Part shown: one piece after another, positions 25,667-33,164 of the stretch
Position numbering within the stretch: the first letter of the stretch is position 1
How the letters are laid out: each line of letters starts with the position of its first letter
Source: an uncultured Pseudomonadota bacterium
Lineage (GTDB): Bacteria > Myxococcota_A > Bradymonadia > Bradymonadales > Bradymonadaceae
Assembly (NCBI GenBank): GCA_950059285.1
Contig: CATLTV010000041.1
Span: 1 to 33,164 of the forward strand
Direction: 5' to 3'
DNA: 33,164 nt
Program-made: the position numbers and the translations under genes
The notes under the pieces: generated by a model
Told to the model about the DNA's origin: nothing
The model's input: the letters and a program-made list of their open reading frames with translations, nothing else
Database searches by the model: none

Positions 25667-27346
25667 TTAAACAGTGGTGTATTTCCCCCAGGATTTACCT
25701 CTGGGGTTGCTTTGGCGTTGTAATTCCTTGCGTGCAAAGGTCGCGGCACGCACATCCTGAGCGTGTGCAAGATCACTTGGGGCCAGCGCGTCGAAGTAGC
25801 TGGTGATGATGTCTCGTAGATATGTTCTCCAGGTGAGATAGATCTCCAGAATAGTCTCCTGAGAGGGGTCTTCATCTGCATCAAGGAGCGCCTTTAATGT
25901 GCTCAGTGTGTCGTAGTATCTGCTCTCAGTATCATCCCAGAGTGCTTGCATGGGGCCTTGCACGATTGAGGAGCTTCTATCAGGGACATTATCCCCCTTG
26001 AGATCCCAGGTGGCGTTCCCCTTGGCGTCTTTTCCAGTGACCTTTCCACCGAGTAGTTTGCGTGCCGAGTGATAGAAGATATCTTCATAGCGTGCGGCTG
26101 TATCGATGAGACTCTGGGCGTGATTGATAAAGAGTTCGTGGGCCTCTTTATCATCAAAGATCCAGATGGGGACCTTGCCTTGATTCCACTGGAGGGTTTT
26201 TGCATTGTCCATTTCGTAGCCAAAGACAAACATCTGAAATGGTTTTCTTTCTCCGTGAGATAGCTCACTTTGTCGGAGATAAAAGTGGCCCACATTGGCT
26301 GCAATGACCTCACCCTTGGCCTCTTCTTCATTGTGCTTTGACTGCCTACAACTTAGCGATGGCCAGTTGGAGTATCGCAGACTGCGTGATGAGCCTTTCT
26401 GTGAGATAAACTCAAGTTGTTTTGACTTGGTTTGGTAGCGATAGGGCGTAAGTGGATGTTTCCATCGGCCAATATAATTGGTGCCATAGTTGCTCTTTTC
26501 AAACGTTTGGTAACGTGCCAAATGCGTTGTGTAGAGGCCACACTGTCCAAGGTCTGTGTATGGGTTTTCTTGTAGTTTGATGAGCCAGGGCATGGACCAG
26601 TAAACCTGAAGCAAGTGCACGTCTTCCGGGCGAGTGTCCACACCTCCTTTTTTGGCGTTGCTTTGGCGAGTGGGGCCACACCATGGGAAGATTGCAGCAT
26701 CGACACCGGATGCTTTGCCGCCAACTTCCTCGGCAAGGAGCACATTGTTCCAGAGCGTATCCCAGAGTGTGTCGCCCAGTACGAGTGTCGTGAGAGGACC
26801 GCCCCCACGCACGGATGTGCGGTATCCTGGACCTCCGCCATAAGCGTTGGTTTGCATGGAGAACAGTGAGAGCGCTGCTGCTGCCGGGCTCATGGGTTCT
26901 TCTGTGCGCTTGATAAAGAAGTCTGAGTTTTTCTTGCGTGTATTGTCTCCTGGCGAGTTGATCCAGAGGTCTGTAATGGGGCAGACCGAGCCACCGATGT
27001 CTTCCATGGGCTGCATGAATCGAGGACCATCACCATTGAGGTTGAACGCGCCAATGATCGTTTCAAATGCAGCATGAAGGGTTGCAGGTGAAGGAGGGGT
27101 TTCATGCAAGTCATGCCATTGATCTCCATCCTCGGGTGCGATTGTGGTTTGCAGGAGTGCAATCAAGAATTGCAGCGCAGCCGCGTCCAGATCTGGTCTT
27201 GGCGTGCGGATAGTGATGATGGGGTCGTCCTCAAGTTGAGATGTGATCTCATGAGGTGCGATGAACTCCTCCTTGCCGCTTTTGCGTTGGACGGGAAGCC
27301 ATTGCTCACGCAATAGATTGTATGGTTTTTGTGTGTGTTCAGGCAC
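25667..27346 (-). CDS. cas8e: Cas8e (Cse1/CasA), Cascade large subunit
   Basis: The protein has 559 aa. Cas8e recognises the PAM, opens the target DNA and recruits Cas3. The start YNLLREQWLPVQRKSGKEEF and the later FNLNGDGPRFMQPMEDIGG are typical, as is NAYGGGPGYRTSVRGGGPL. The start is GTG 27346 after GGAGAG, only 15 bases after the cas3 stop, so the two are co-transcribed. Length and domain order look complete. Confidence 0.94.
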   Translation of the reverse strand: MPEHTQKPYNLLREQWLPVQRKSGKEEFIAPHEITSQLEDDPIITIRTPRPDLDAAALQFLIALLQTTIAPEDGDQWHDLHETPPSPATLHAAFETIIGAFNLNGDGPRFMQPMEDIGGSVCPITDLWINSPGDNTRKKNSDFFIKRTEEPMSPAAAALSLFSMQTNAYGGGPGYRTSVRGGGPLTTLVLGDTLWDTLWNNVLLAEEVGGKASGVDAAIFPWCGPTRQSNAKKGGVDTRPEDVHLLQVYWSMPWLIKLQENPYTDLGQCGLYTTHLARYQTFEKSNYGTNYIGRWKHPLTPYRYQTKSKQLEFISQKGSSRSLRYSNWPSLSCRQSKHNEEEAKGEVIAANVGHFYLRQSELSHGERKPFQMFVFGYEMDNAKTLQWNQGKVPIWIFDDKEAHELFINHAQSLIDTAARYEDIFYHSARKLLGGKVTGKDAKGNATWDLKGDNVPDRSSSIVQGPMQALWDDTESRYYDTLSTLKALLDADEDPSQETILEIYLTWRTYLRDIITSYFDALAPSDLAHAQDVRAATFARKELQRQSNPRGKSWGKYTTV

Positions 27347-27361
27347 GTATCTCTCCGTATG

Positions 27362-30280
27362 TTAAACGTTTTCAGCTATTTCAAGGCCATAGGTTTCGCT
27401 GTAGTGGAGTGTGGTGGTTTCCTTGTGTGGATTCAGGACCTGTCCGACCCAAAGGTCTGGTGTGGTGGGATGGGGTTCAAGAATGACGCACAGTGTGTAG
27501 CGACATTTGTCGCTCATGTTGTTGTTTTTCAAGCGAGTGAGCGCCTTTTTGTGCGCGCTGTTGATGTCTTCTTCTGCGGCATATTTTGTCAGGATACGCA
27601 CATCGCTACGTGGCCATGGATGAGGTTGTTTTCTGCTTGCCCAGGGCTCAAGGCCAGTGGATGTCTTCTTGAGGAGACGCAAGGTTGAGCTGGGCTCGCC
27701 CAGGCGAGTGGGGGTTTGCGTTTCTGGCAACCAGACCTTGAAGGTGTCAGGTTTGACACCGTATCCATCTTCAAGTTTGAGGCTGTTGCGCAGGGCCTGA
27801 CCGTACTCAACATCTTCTTCAATGATTGCCTCATAGCTTGTGTTTTCGAGACCTTCGGGAATGTCGCCATCTTCTGCAAAGACCTCCTCGACGAGGTTTC
27901 TACTCTCTGTGGGGAGCTCAATGACGCGGCCATGTTGATGGTCATCAGACAGGAGGCAGCGCATGGTTCTCCAGAGCTGGTCATGGCGAGGGTAGACGTA
28001 GGCCGCTCTGGAGAAGAGGTCTGCGTACCAGTTTTCTTGTGGCTCATCGCTCCAGGTGGGGGCAAGCACATGAAAGATGCGTTCACCGCGTAGATCGGCG
28101 TTAAGATCCTGTTGTGATTCGAGCAAGTTACCGTGAATGTCGCGTGCATGTCTGCGGTAGCGTCCCAGGCGTTGAATCAACAGATCCATGGTGGTCAGGT
28201 CAGAGACCATCTCATCAAAGTCGACATCCAGGGACTGTTCAATGACCTGTGTGGAGATGACAAGTTTGCCTTTGCGATCTGACGCCGTGCTGTGTTTCCC
28301 GAACAGGTTAAGTACCTGTTCTTCCACACGAAGTCTGTCCTCCATGGTCATGCGAGCATGGAAGAGTAGTACGTCATCGGTGTTGATATCAGGATCGTTT
28401 TTGAGTTCTCGTGCCATGGCGACTGCGTCGGCGACTGTGTTACGAATCCAGCATACACATCTGCCTTCACGAAGTTGTGCTTTGATCCAGCCCAGCGTGT
28501 CTTCATCGGAGTGGAAGAATGCACAGCGTGTTTGCCGAGGTTGAGATGACAGCTTGACAGGGTAGTTGTCTGTATGTGTGGGCGTAATGTGGGAGAGTAA
28601 GGGGTAGTCTGTGGGTGGGTTTTGGTGTTCTAAGGTGTTGTTTGTAAGGGGTTTTTGTGATGTGTATAGCGCTCCTTCTTGGAAGGCTTCTGTGAGTTTT
28701 TGGCGTGTGGTTGATGGGAGTGTGGCAGAGAGCAAAATGGCGCTACCACCCTGTGCGGCGTGGTGTTTAAGCAGGTTGCACACCAGCGTGTTTGTGTAGG
28801 CATCGTAGGCATGAACCTCATCGATGATGAGGATTTTTTGACCCAATGCAAAGAGCCTTAATGATTGATGTTTTGAGGGAAGTACAGCGAGGAGTGCTTG
28901 ATCCACGGTGCCCACACCGACATCCGCAAAGAGAGCGAGGTGGCGATGGTGTGCAAAGAACTCTGCGCATACTGCTTCAGCGGTGGAGTCTGGTGTGGAT
29001 GCACCTTGTGATGTGTAAGTGGTGTGACCTGGCGAGGTTTTGGCACGCATGGCCTCCTCAAAGAGATTAAGTGCTTTTTGATATGTGGATGAGAGGAGGC
29101 GTTGGCCGTGAGCAAGGATAAGTGATGGTGTTTCTTCCGGGGCAAAGAAGTTCTGATAGGTTGTGGCAAGGCGCTCGTACATGGCGTTTGATGTGGCCAT
29201 GGTGGGGAGCGCGATATAGATGCCCTGTCCAAGTTCTGCTTCCTGGAGTTTCTTGGCGAGCATGAGGGCGGCTTCTGTTTTGCCGCTACCTGTTTCATCT
29301 TCAAGGATGAAGAGTTGAGGCACATCTGGCGTGATGTGTGTGGCGATGGCTTGCTGTTGTAGGGGGCGGGGGGTGTACGATGCAAGATGAGGAAAGAGGT
29401 CTTCAAACGCGGTATGTGCGGCGTGTTTTGGCGTGACAAGGGTGCGTTTTTCTACTGATTTTTTCGCCGTGGGCAGGGCATGGTTGTGCCAGTAATCTTC
29501 AATCGAATGAATGTGTTTGTGGAAGGTGAACGCGCTGGAGTCTGAGCCTGTCCAGTCGCACAGGACGTAGAGTCCTGCGAGGGTCCAGGAGATGGCCTTG
29601 ATATGTTGTAGGACGAGGGTGCTTTCTTGAGGGGAAGTAAAGTGGAAGAGTTCTGTATGCGAAGGTTGTTGAGATGGTGGGTACAGCAGTGCGATCATGT
29701 CATGCCAGAAGGAGAGGACATCACGTTTGGTTTGCTTGTTCCTGAAGTAAGGGGCTTGATCTACCGAGTTAAGTACATCAACAGGTTTGCCATGGTGACC
29801 AAAGATGCCGTGGAGCAGGGCGGCAAACCAGGGTGAGCGCTTGCGGTGGGATGATGGCAGGCTGTTGATAAATGCAAAGAGTTCGGGGGAGTTTTCATAC
29901 GCGTTGGCAAGGACTTTATCCCAGGCCACAAAACCCATGGCATCATGGCGGACATTGTATGGTTTTGAGCTTTTCTTGCCTTGCAGCAGTTCAAAGAGTT
30001 CAGGGACAAGGTTTTGAAAGGACTCCTCAAACTTTCCAATGTCGTGGAGTGCAATAAGGAAGACCAGGAGTCGTTTGAGCGCCTGCGGTGTGCTGTTGAC
30101 TCTGGGGGCAAGCCGTTCAAGGATGTGAGGGTTTTTATCAAGAAAAACTTGAGCCATTGCAGCGACATCCATGCAGTGGCACACCAGCAAGTGGTAGCTC
30201 TCTAATGGCGTTTTTCGATCGGCTTTCCCCCAATACTTTTGCCAGTATGGTGGTGCCGCGAGTGTGTCTTCTGTAGACAT
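27362..30280 (-). CDS. cas3: Cas3, HD nuclease-helicase of the type I-E system
   Basis: The protein has 972 aa with no fusion or truncation. The HD nuclease domain covers about residues 20-280: H35, the H79-D80 pair (ALHDIGKFE) and FGHHGKP near 161-167 are metal ligands. The SF2 helicase domain has Walker A ETGSGKT (329-335), DEVH (487-490), SATLP (518-522) and the C-terminal motif QRLGRYRRH (703-711). All key residues are present, so it should be active. ATG 30280 follows AGAGGT. This is the first gene of the leftward operon, divergent from cas1 across a 328-bp gap. Confidence 0.96.
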   Translation of the reverse strand: MSTEDTLAAPPYWQKYWGKADRKTPLESYHLLVCHCMDVAAMAQVFLDKNPHILERLAPRVNSTPQALKRLLVFLIALHDIGKFEESFQNLVPELFELLQGKKSSKPYNVRHDAMGFVAWDKVLANAYENSPELFAFINSLPSSHRKRSPWFAALLHGIFGHHGKPVDVLNSVDQAPYFRNKQTKRDVLSFWHDMIALLYPPSQQPSHTELFHFTSPQESTLVLQHIKAISWTLAGLYVLCDWTGSDSSAFTFHKHIHSIEDYWHNHALPTAKKSVEKRTLVTPKHAAHTAFEDLFPHLASYTPRPLQQQAIATHITPDVPQLFILEDETGSGKTEAALMLAKKLQEAELGQGIYIALPTMATSNAMYERLATTYQNFFAPEETPSLILAHGQRLLSSTYQKALNLFEEAMRAKTSPGHTTYTSQGASTPDSTAEAVCAEFFAHHRHLALFADVGVGTVDQALLAVLPSKHQSLRLFALGQKILIIDEVHAYDAYTNTLVCNLLKHHAAQGGSAILLSATLPSTTRQKLTEAFQEGALYTSQKPLTNNTLEHQNPPTDYPLLSHITPTHTDNYPVKLSSQPRQTRCAFFHSDEDTLGWIKAQLREGRCVCWIRNTVADAVAMARELKNDPDINTDDVLLFHARMTMEDRLRVEEQVLNLFGKHSTASDRKGKLVISTQVIEQSLDVDFDEMVSDLTTMDLLIQRLGRYRRHARDIHGNLLESQQDLNADLRGERIFHVLAPTWSDEPQENWYADLFSRAAYVYPRHDQLWRTMRCLLSDDHQHGRVIELPTESRNLVEEVFAEDGDIPEGLENTSYEAIIEEDVEYGQALRNSLKLEDGYGVKPDTFKVWLPETQTPTRLGEPSSTLRLLKKTSTGLEPWASRKQPHPWPRSDVRILTKYAAEEDINSAHKKALTRLKNNNMSDKCRYTLCVILEPHPTTPDLWVGQVLNPHKETTTLHYSETYGLEIAENV

Positions 30281-30608
30281 TGTGACCTCTGGGTATATTT
30301 ATTGATTAATTTTCTAAATGATATTGTTCAGGAGCACAAGCCCCATTTTGTTGCTTCATGGTGTAGAGTCTTGTTGGGGGGGTGTTCTGACATTTTTTCG
30401 AAAATAAATTTAAATTATTTGTTTTATTTAAGCTTAAGTGTTTGATTTTTATTGTGTTTATGGGGTGTGTTTTTATGGTGGTATGGGTGGATGCCTAAAA
30501 ACTGTCAGTTTTTATGGTGGAGGGGGCTCTTTACTCGTGAGGCCTGCATATATGTGTGGGTTTATTAACGGATGTAATTGATATCACAAGAGTAAAGAGA
30601 GGTTAAAA
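30281..30608. promoter_or_regulatory. Divergent regulatory gap between cas3 and cas1
   Basis: This AT-rich gap must hold promoters for both cas transcription units. I see no gene. Three structures stand out. AAAAACTG-T-CAGTTTTT (30497-30513) is a perfect operator-like palindrome. GTTTTTATGGTGG occurs twice (30469-30481 and 30508-30520). CTCTTTACTCGTG (30527-30539) is repeated inverted as CACAAGAGTAAAGAG (30585-30599), the latter covering the cas1 ribosome-binding region. I could not fix the promoters. Confidence 0.6.
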
Positions 30609-31550
30609 ATGGCAGAGCAAGAGCTTGAAAAGCTCAACCCAATTCCTATCAAGCACAGGTTTTCGGTGTTGTTTTTGGAGAAGGGCCATCTCAACATGGA
30701 GGATGGTTCTTTTTTATGGATTGATCACGAGGGTGTCAGGGTACACATCCCCATTGGAAGCGTGGCGTGCATTATGCTGGAGCCAGGTACGCGCATCTCC
30801 CATGCTGCGGTTGATCTGGCCGCGACGACAGGAACTCTGATTATCTGGGTGGGAGAGCAGGGCGTGCGCGTGTACTCTGCAGGCCAGCCTGGAGGTGCAC
30901 GTTCAGACAAGCTTCTTTATCAGGCCAAGCTTGCGTTGGACGATTCCTTGCGTTTGAAAGTGGTCAAGGCCATGTTTGCGTATCGCTTTGGATCTGCACC
31001 ATCAAAGCGAAGTGTCAAGCAGCTGCGTGGCATGGAGGGAGTGCGTGTGCGAAAGTTATACAAGACCATTGCACAGCAATATGGTTTGAGATGGGAAGGG
31101 CGAAAGTACGACCCCAAAAAGTGGAAAGATGGGACTCTGATCAATCGCTGCATCAGTGTGGCTACATCATGTCTGTACGGTGTGACTGAAGCCGCTGTTT
31201 TGGCAGCAGGTTATGCTCCTGCAATTGGATTTCTTCATACAGGTAAGCCGCGTTCTTTTGTGTATGACATTGCCGACCTGTTCAAGTTTGAGACGGTGGT
31301 TCCCGTGGCGTTTAGATGTGCGGCGATCATCAAGAGAGGTGGTTTACCCGCAGGTGTCTCCAGTGAACAGCTGGTGCGTTATGGCTGTCGTGACGTGTTT
31401 CGACAGGAACGCATCCTCGCCAAAATTATCCCCACCATTGAAGATATTCTTGCTGCTGGTGACATTGAACCACCAGGACCATTTGAAGATCAAATCCTTC
31501 CCGCAATTCCAAATCCGGAGGTGTCAGGTGATGACGGTCATCGTAACTGA
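30609..31550 (+). CDS. cas1: Cas1e, CRISPR integrase
   Basis: The protein has 313 aa. The catalytic residues match E. coli Cas1 (E141, H208, D218, D221): here E143 in GMEGVRVRKLYK, H210 in GFLHTGK, and D220/D223 in VYDIADLFKFE. The integrase should therefore be active. It works with Cas2 to insert new spacers beside the leader. ATG 30609 follows AAGAGAGG. Its end overlaps cas2 by 20 bases. Unusually for type I-E, the gene is not at the end of the interference operon but on the opposite strand, upstream of cas3. Confidence 0.96.
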   Translation: MAEQELEKLNPIPIKHRFSVLFLEKGHLNMEDGSFLWIDHEGVRVHIPIGSVACIMLEPGTRISHAAVDLAATTGTLIIWVGEQGVRVYSAGQPGGARSDKLLYQAKLALDDSLRLKVVKAMFAYRFGSAPSKRSVKQLRGMEGVRVRKLYKTIAQQYGLRWEGRKYDPKKWKDGTLINRCISVATSCLYGVTEAAVLAAGYAPAIGFLHTGKPRSFVYDIADLFKFETVVPVAFRCAAIIKRGGLPAGVSSEQLVRYGCRDVFRQERILAKIIPTIEDILAAGDIEPPGPFEDQILPAIPNPEVSGDDGHRN

Positions 31551-31824
31551 AAATGTACCCGCTCGTTTAAATGGACGCATTGCGGTGTGGTTGCTCGAAA
31601 TTCGTGCAGGCGTTTTTGTGGGCAATATCTCCAAAAAACTCAGAGACCAGCTGTGGCAAACGATCTGTCAACAGGTTGAAAATCATCATGGTAACGTTGC
31701 CATGGCCTGGGCCTCTTCATCCAACGAGGTTGGTTTTGAGTTCGACACTATCGGTGAAAACAGGCGTATTCCTCGCCGCATGGATGGCGTTACACTCATT
31801 TCATTTTTACCTCAAAAGAAGTGA
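31531..31824 (+). CDS. cas2: Cas2e, structural subunit of the spacer integrase
   Basis: The protein has 97 aa and begins MTVIVTENVPARLNGRIAVW, the standard Cas2e start (compare MxVLVVVTENVPPRLRGRL types), followed by LLEIRAGVFVGNISKKLRD. It bridges two Cas1 dimers. ATG 31531 is chosen by homology and by GGAGG nine bases upstream; longer in-frame extensions into cas1 are not real. The stop is 33 bases before the conserved leader of CRISPR2, so cas1-cas2 transcripts may continue into the array. Confidence 0.94.
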   Translation: MTVIVTENVPARLNGRIAVWLLEIRAGVFVGNISKKLRDQLWQTICQQVENHHGNVAMAWASSSNEVGFEFDTIGENRRIPRRMDGVTLISFLPQKK

Positions 31825-31857
31825 TTTTTTAGGTCTTAAAATAATAGGTTTTAAAGT

Positions 31858-31925
31858 TGTATGATTTGTCGGTAGAAAAAAACGGCTTGAAAAAAGTCAG
31901 CAAAACAGGCTAGTTATCAACTACA
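31858..31925 (+). promoter_or_regulatory. CRISPR2 leader (conserved part)
   Basis: These 68 bases match the CRISPR1 leader with two mismatches and end directly at the first repeat. The divergent part between the cas2 stop and this block is only 33 bases. TATGAT (31860-31865) is conserved. The leader is complete enough to guess that this 68-bp block is the functional minimum for adaptation. Confidence 0.8.
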
Positions 31926-33164
31926 GTGTTCCCCGCATGCGCGGGGATGAACCGATCTCGCTGCTGTTGGCTGCGACCTCGAAACCGTGTTCCCCGCATG
32001 CGCGGGGATGAACCGGGACGTGCTATTTGCGTACGTGACCCCCGAAGGTGTTCCCCGCATGCGCGGGGATGAACCGACTACAAGACATCAAAGATAAGCG
32101 ACGCGCGTGTGTTCCCCGCATGCGCGGGGATGAACCGCTCGTCTGACTCCCATCAATCTGAGTGTTGTAGTGTTCCCCGCATGCGCGGGGATGAACCGCC
32201 ATTGAGATTAATCATTGATCCATGAGGTTGGTGTTCCCCGCATGCGCGGGGATGAACCGTCCGGGCGACTGGAGACTATCAGAGAATACACGTGTTCCCC
32301 GCATGCGCGGGGATGAACCGGGGCGAGGCGCAGCCGAAACAGCCTCCTCAATGTGTTCCCCGCATGCGCGGGGATGAACCGCGTACTTTCAGCGCAGATA
32401 GCGTTGTTTCTATGTGTTCCCCGCATGCGCGGGGATGAACCGGTAGACGTGTAGAAAACCCCCGAGGTGTCTACGTGTTCCCCGCATGCGCGGGGATGAA
32501 CCGACGAAGAACTGGCGAGTGTCAGAGATCGCACTGTGTTCCCCGCATGCGCGGGGATGAACCTTCACTCTCCCGTATGGGATGGCCTTTGCAAACGTGT
32601 TCCCCGCATGCGCGGGGATGAACCGTACAGAAAAGGGAGCAAGGATGTTGACTATGGGTGTTCCCCGCATGCGCGGGGATGAACCGCCACGCTTGATGTG
32701 CTCTGCCGCAACGTGTTCGTGTTCCCCGCATGCGCGGGGATGAACCGTCATCATTAGGAAGGTCTTGCCACACCTCACCGTGTTCCCCGCATGCGCGGGG
32801 ATGAACCGAGGCTGTGGGCGTAAACAACAGGGGCGAGTTTGTGTTCCCCGCATGCGCGGGGATGAACCGGATCTCGTTTGCGTCACGCTCAAGTTTTGGC
32901 AGTGTTCCCCGCATGCGCGGGGATGAACCGATCGCGCCCCTCGTGTGTGCGCGCGTCTACCGGTGTTCCCCGCATGCGCGGGGATGAACCGCGTTTGCGC
33001 CGAATTACATCCCAAAGGGGCCGGTGTTCCCCGCATGCGCGGGGATGAACCGGCGCTCCTGCTCCTCTCGCCACGAGTCAAGCAGTGTTCCCCGCATGCG
33101 CGGGGATGAACCGATCAACCTTGAACCCGGCGTAGGGATTCATTAGTGTTCCCCGCATGCGCGG
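31926..33164 (+). CRISPR. CRISPR2 array, type I-E, at least 21 repeats (truncated by the window)
   Basis: Repeats are identical to the CRISPR1 consensus and start every 61 nt from 31926 to 33146; the last is cut at the window edge after 19 bases. Twenty full 32-nt spacers are visible and none repeats one that I noticed in CRISPR1. All visible repeats are regular, as expected near the leader. Only the repeat at 32536 ends in T instead of G. The array has the same orientation as CRISPR1 and directly follows cas1-cas2. Confidence 0.98.

Noticed and set aside
31213-31530. Extension of cas2 by 106 codons into cas1
   Set aside because: Cas2e proteins are about 95-100 aa, and ATG 31531 has its own ribosome-binding site.

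Overview
The window looks like chromosomal DNA of a Gram-negative bacterium of roughly 50% G+C, judged by eye. Outer-membrane-type lipoprotein signals, a Tat substrate, an ECF sigma factor, two membrane-anchored Ser/Thr kinases and a lysine 5,6-aminomutase gene together suggest a deltaproteobacterial (Myxococcota/Bradymonadales-like) lineage. That placement is an inference from gene content only.

Left part (1-15.2 kb). The window opens in the 3' end of a 23S rRNA gene, followed by 5S rRNA and a strong terminator. Next come an orphan kamD and a two-gene Tat/GMC dehydrogenase unit. A signalling block follows: ECF sigma factor, an anti-sigma-like membrane protein with three repeats, a small secreted protein and two paralogous membrane Ser/Thr kinases. 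After it lie a small unknown ORF coupled to larE, a TetR regulator with two operator-like palindromes, an AmpG-like MFS transporter, and a convergent lipoprotein gene. The sigma and anti-sigma genes share a promoter-like signature, GAA(C/T)-N17-CGTCTATGA.

Right part (15.3-33.2 kb). This is one complete type I-E CRISPR-Cas locus. CRISPR1 holds 116 repeats (115 spacers, 61-nt period) and is read rightward. It meets head-on the leftward interference operon cas3-cas8e-cse2-cas7e-cas5e-cas6e, with a bidirectional terminator between them. Upstream of cas3 and divergent from it lies cas1-cas2, followed directly by a second leader and CRISPR2 (21 repeats visible, running off the window). The two leaders share a 68-bp block with two mismatches, so both arrays are probably served by the same Cas1-Cas2.

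How it works together: Cas1-Cas2 should add spacers next to either leader, Cas6e should cut both array transcripts at the repeat hairpin, Cascade (Cas8e, Cse2, Cas7e, Cas5e, Cas6e) should carry the crRNA, and Cas3 should degrade the target. All catalytic motifs I could check are intact, so the system looks functional. No unknown defence gene is present in the locus. The unusual points are the split adaptation/interference layout, the array size, clusters of spacers with an atypical last repeat base, and hairpin-forming spacers.
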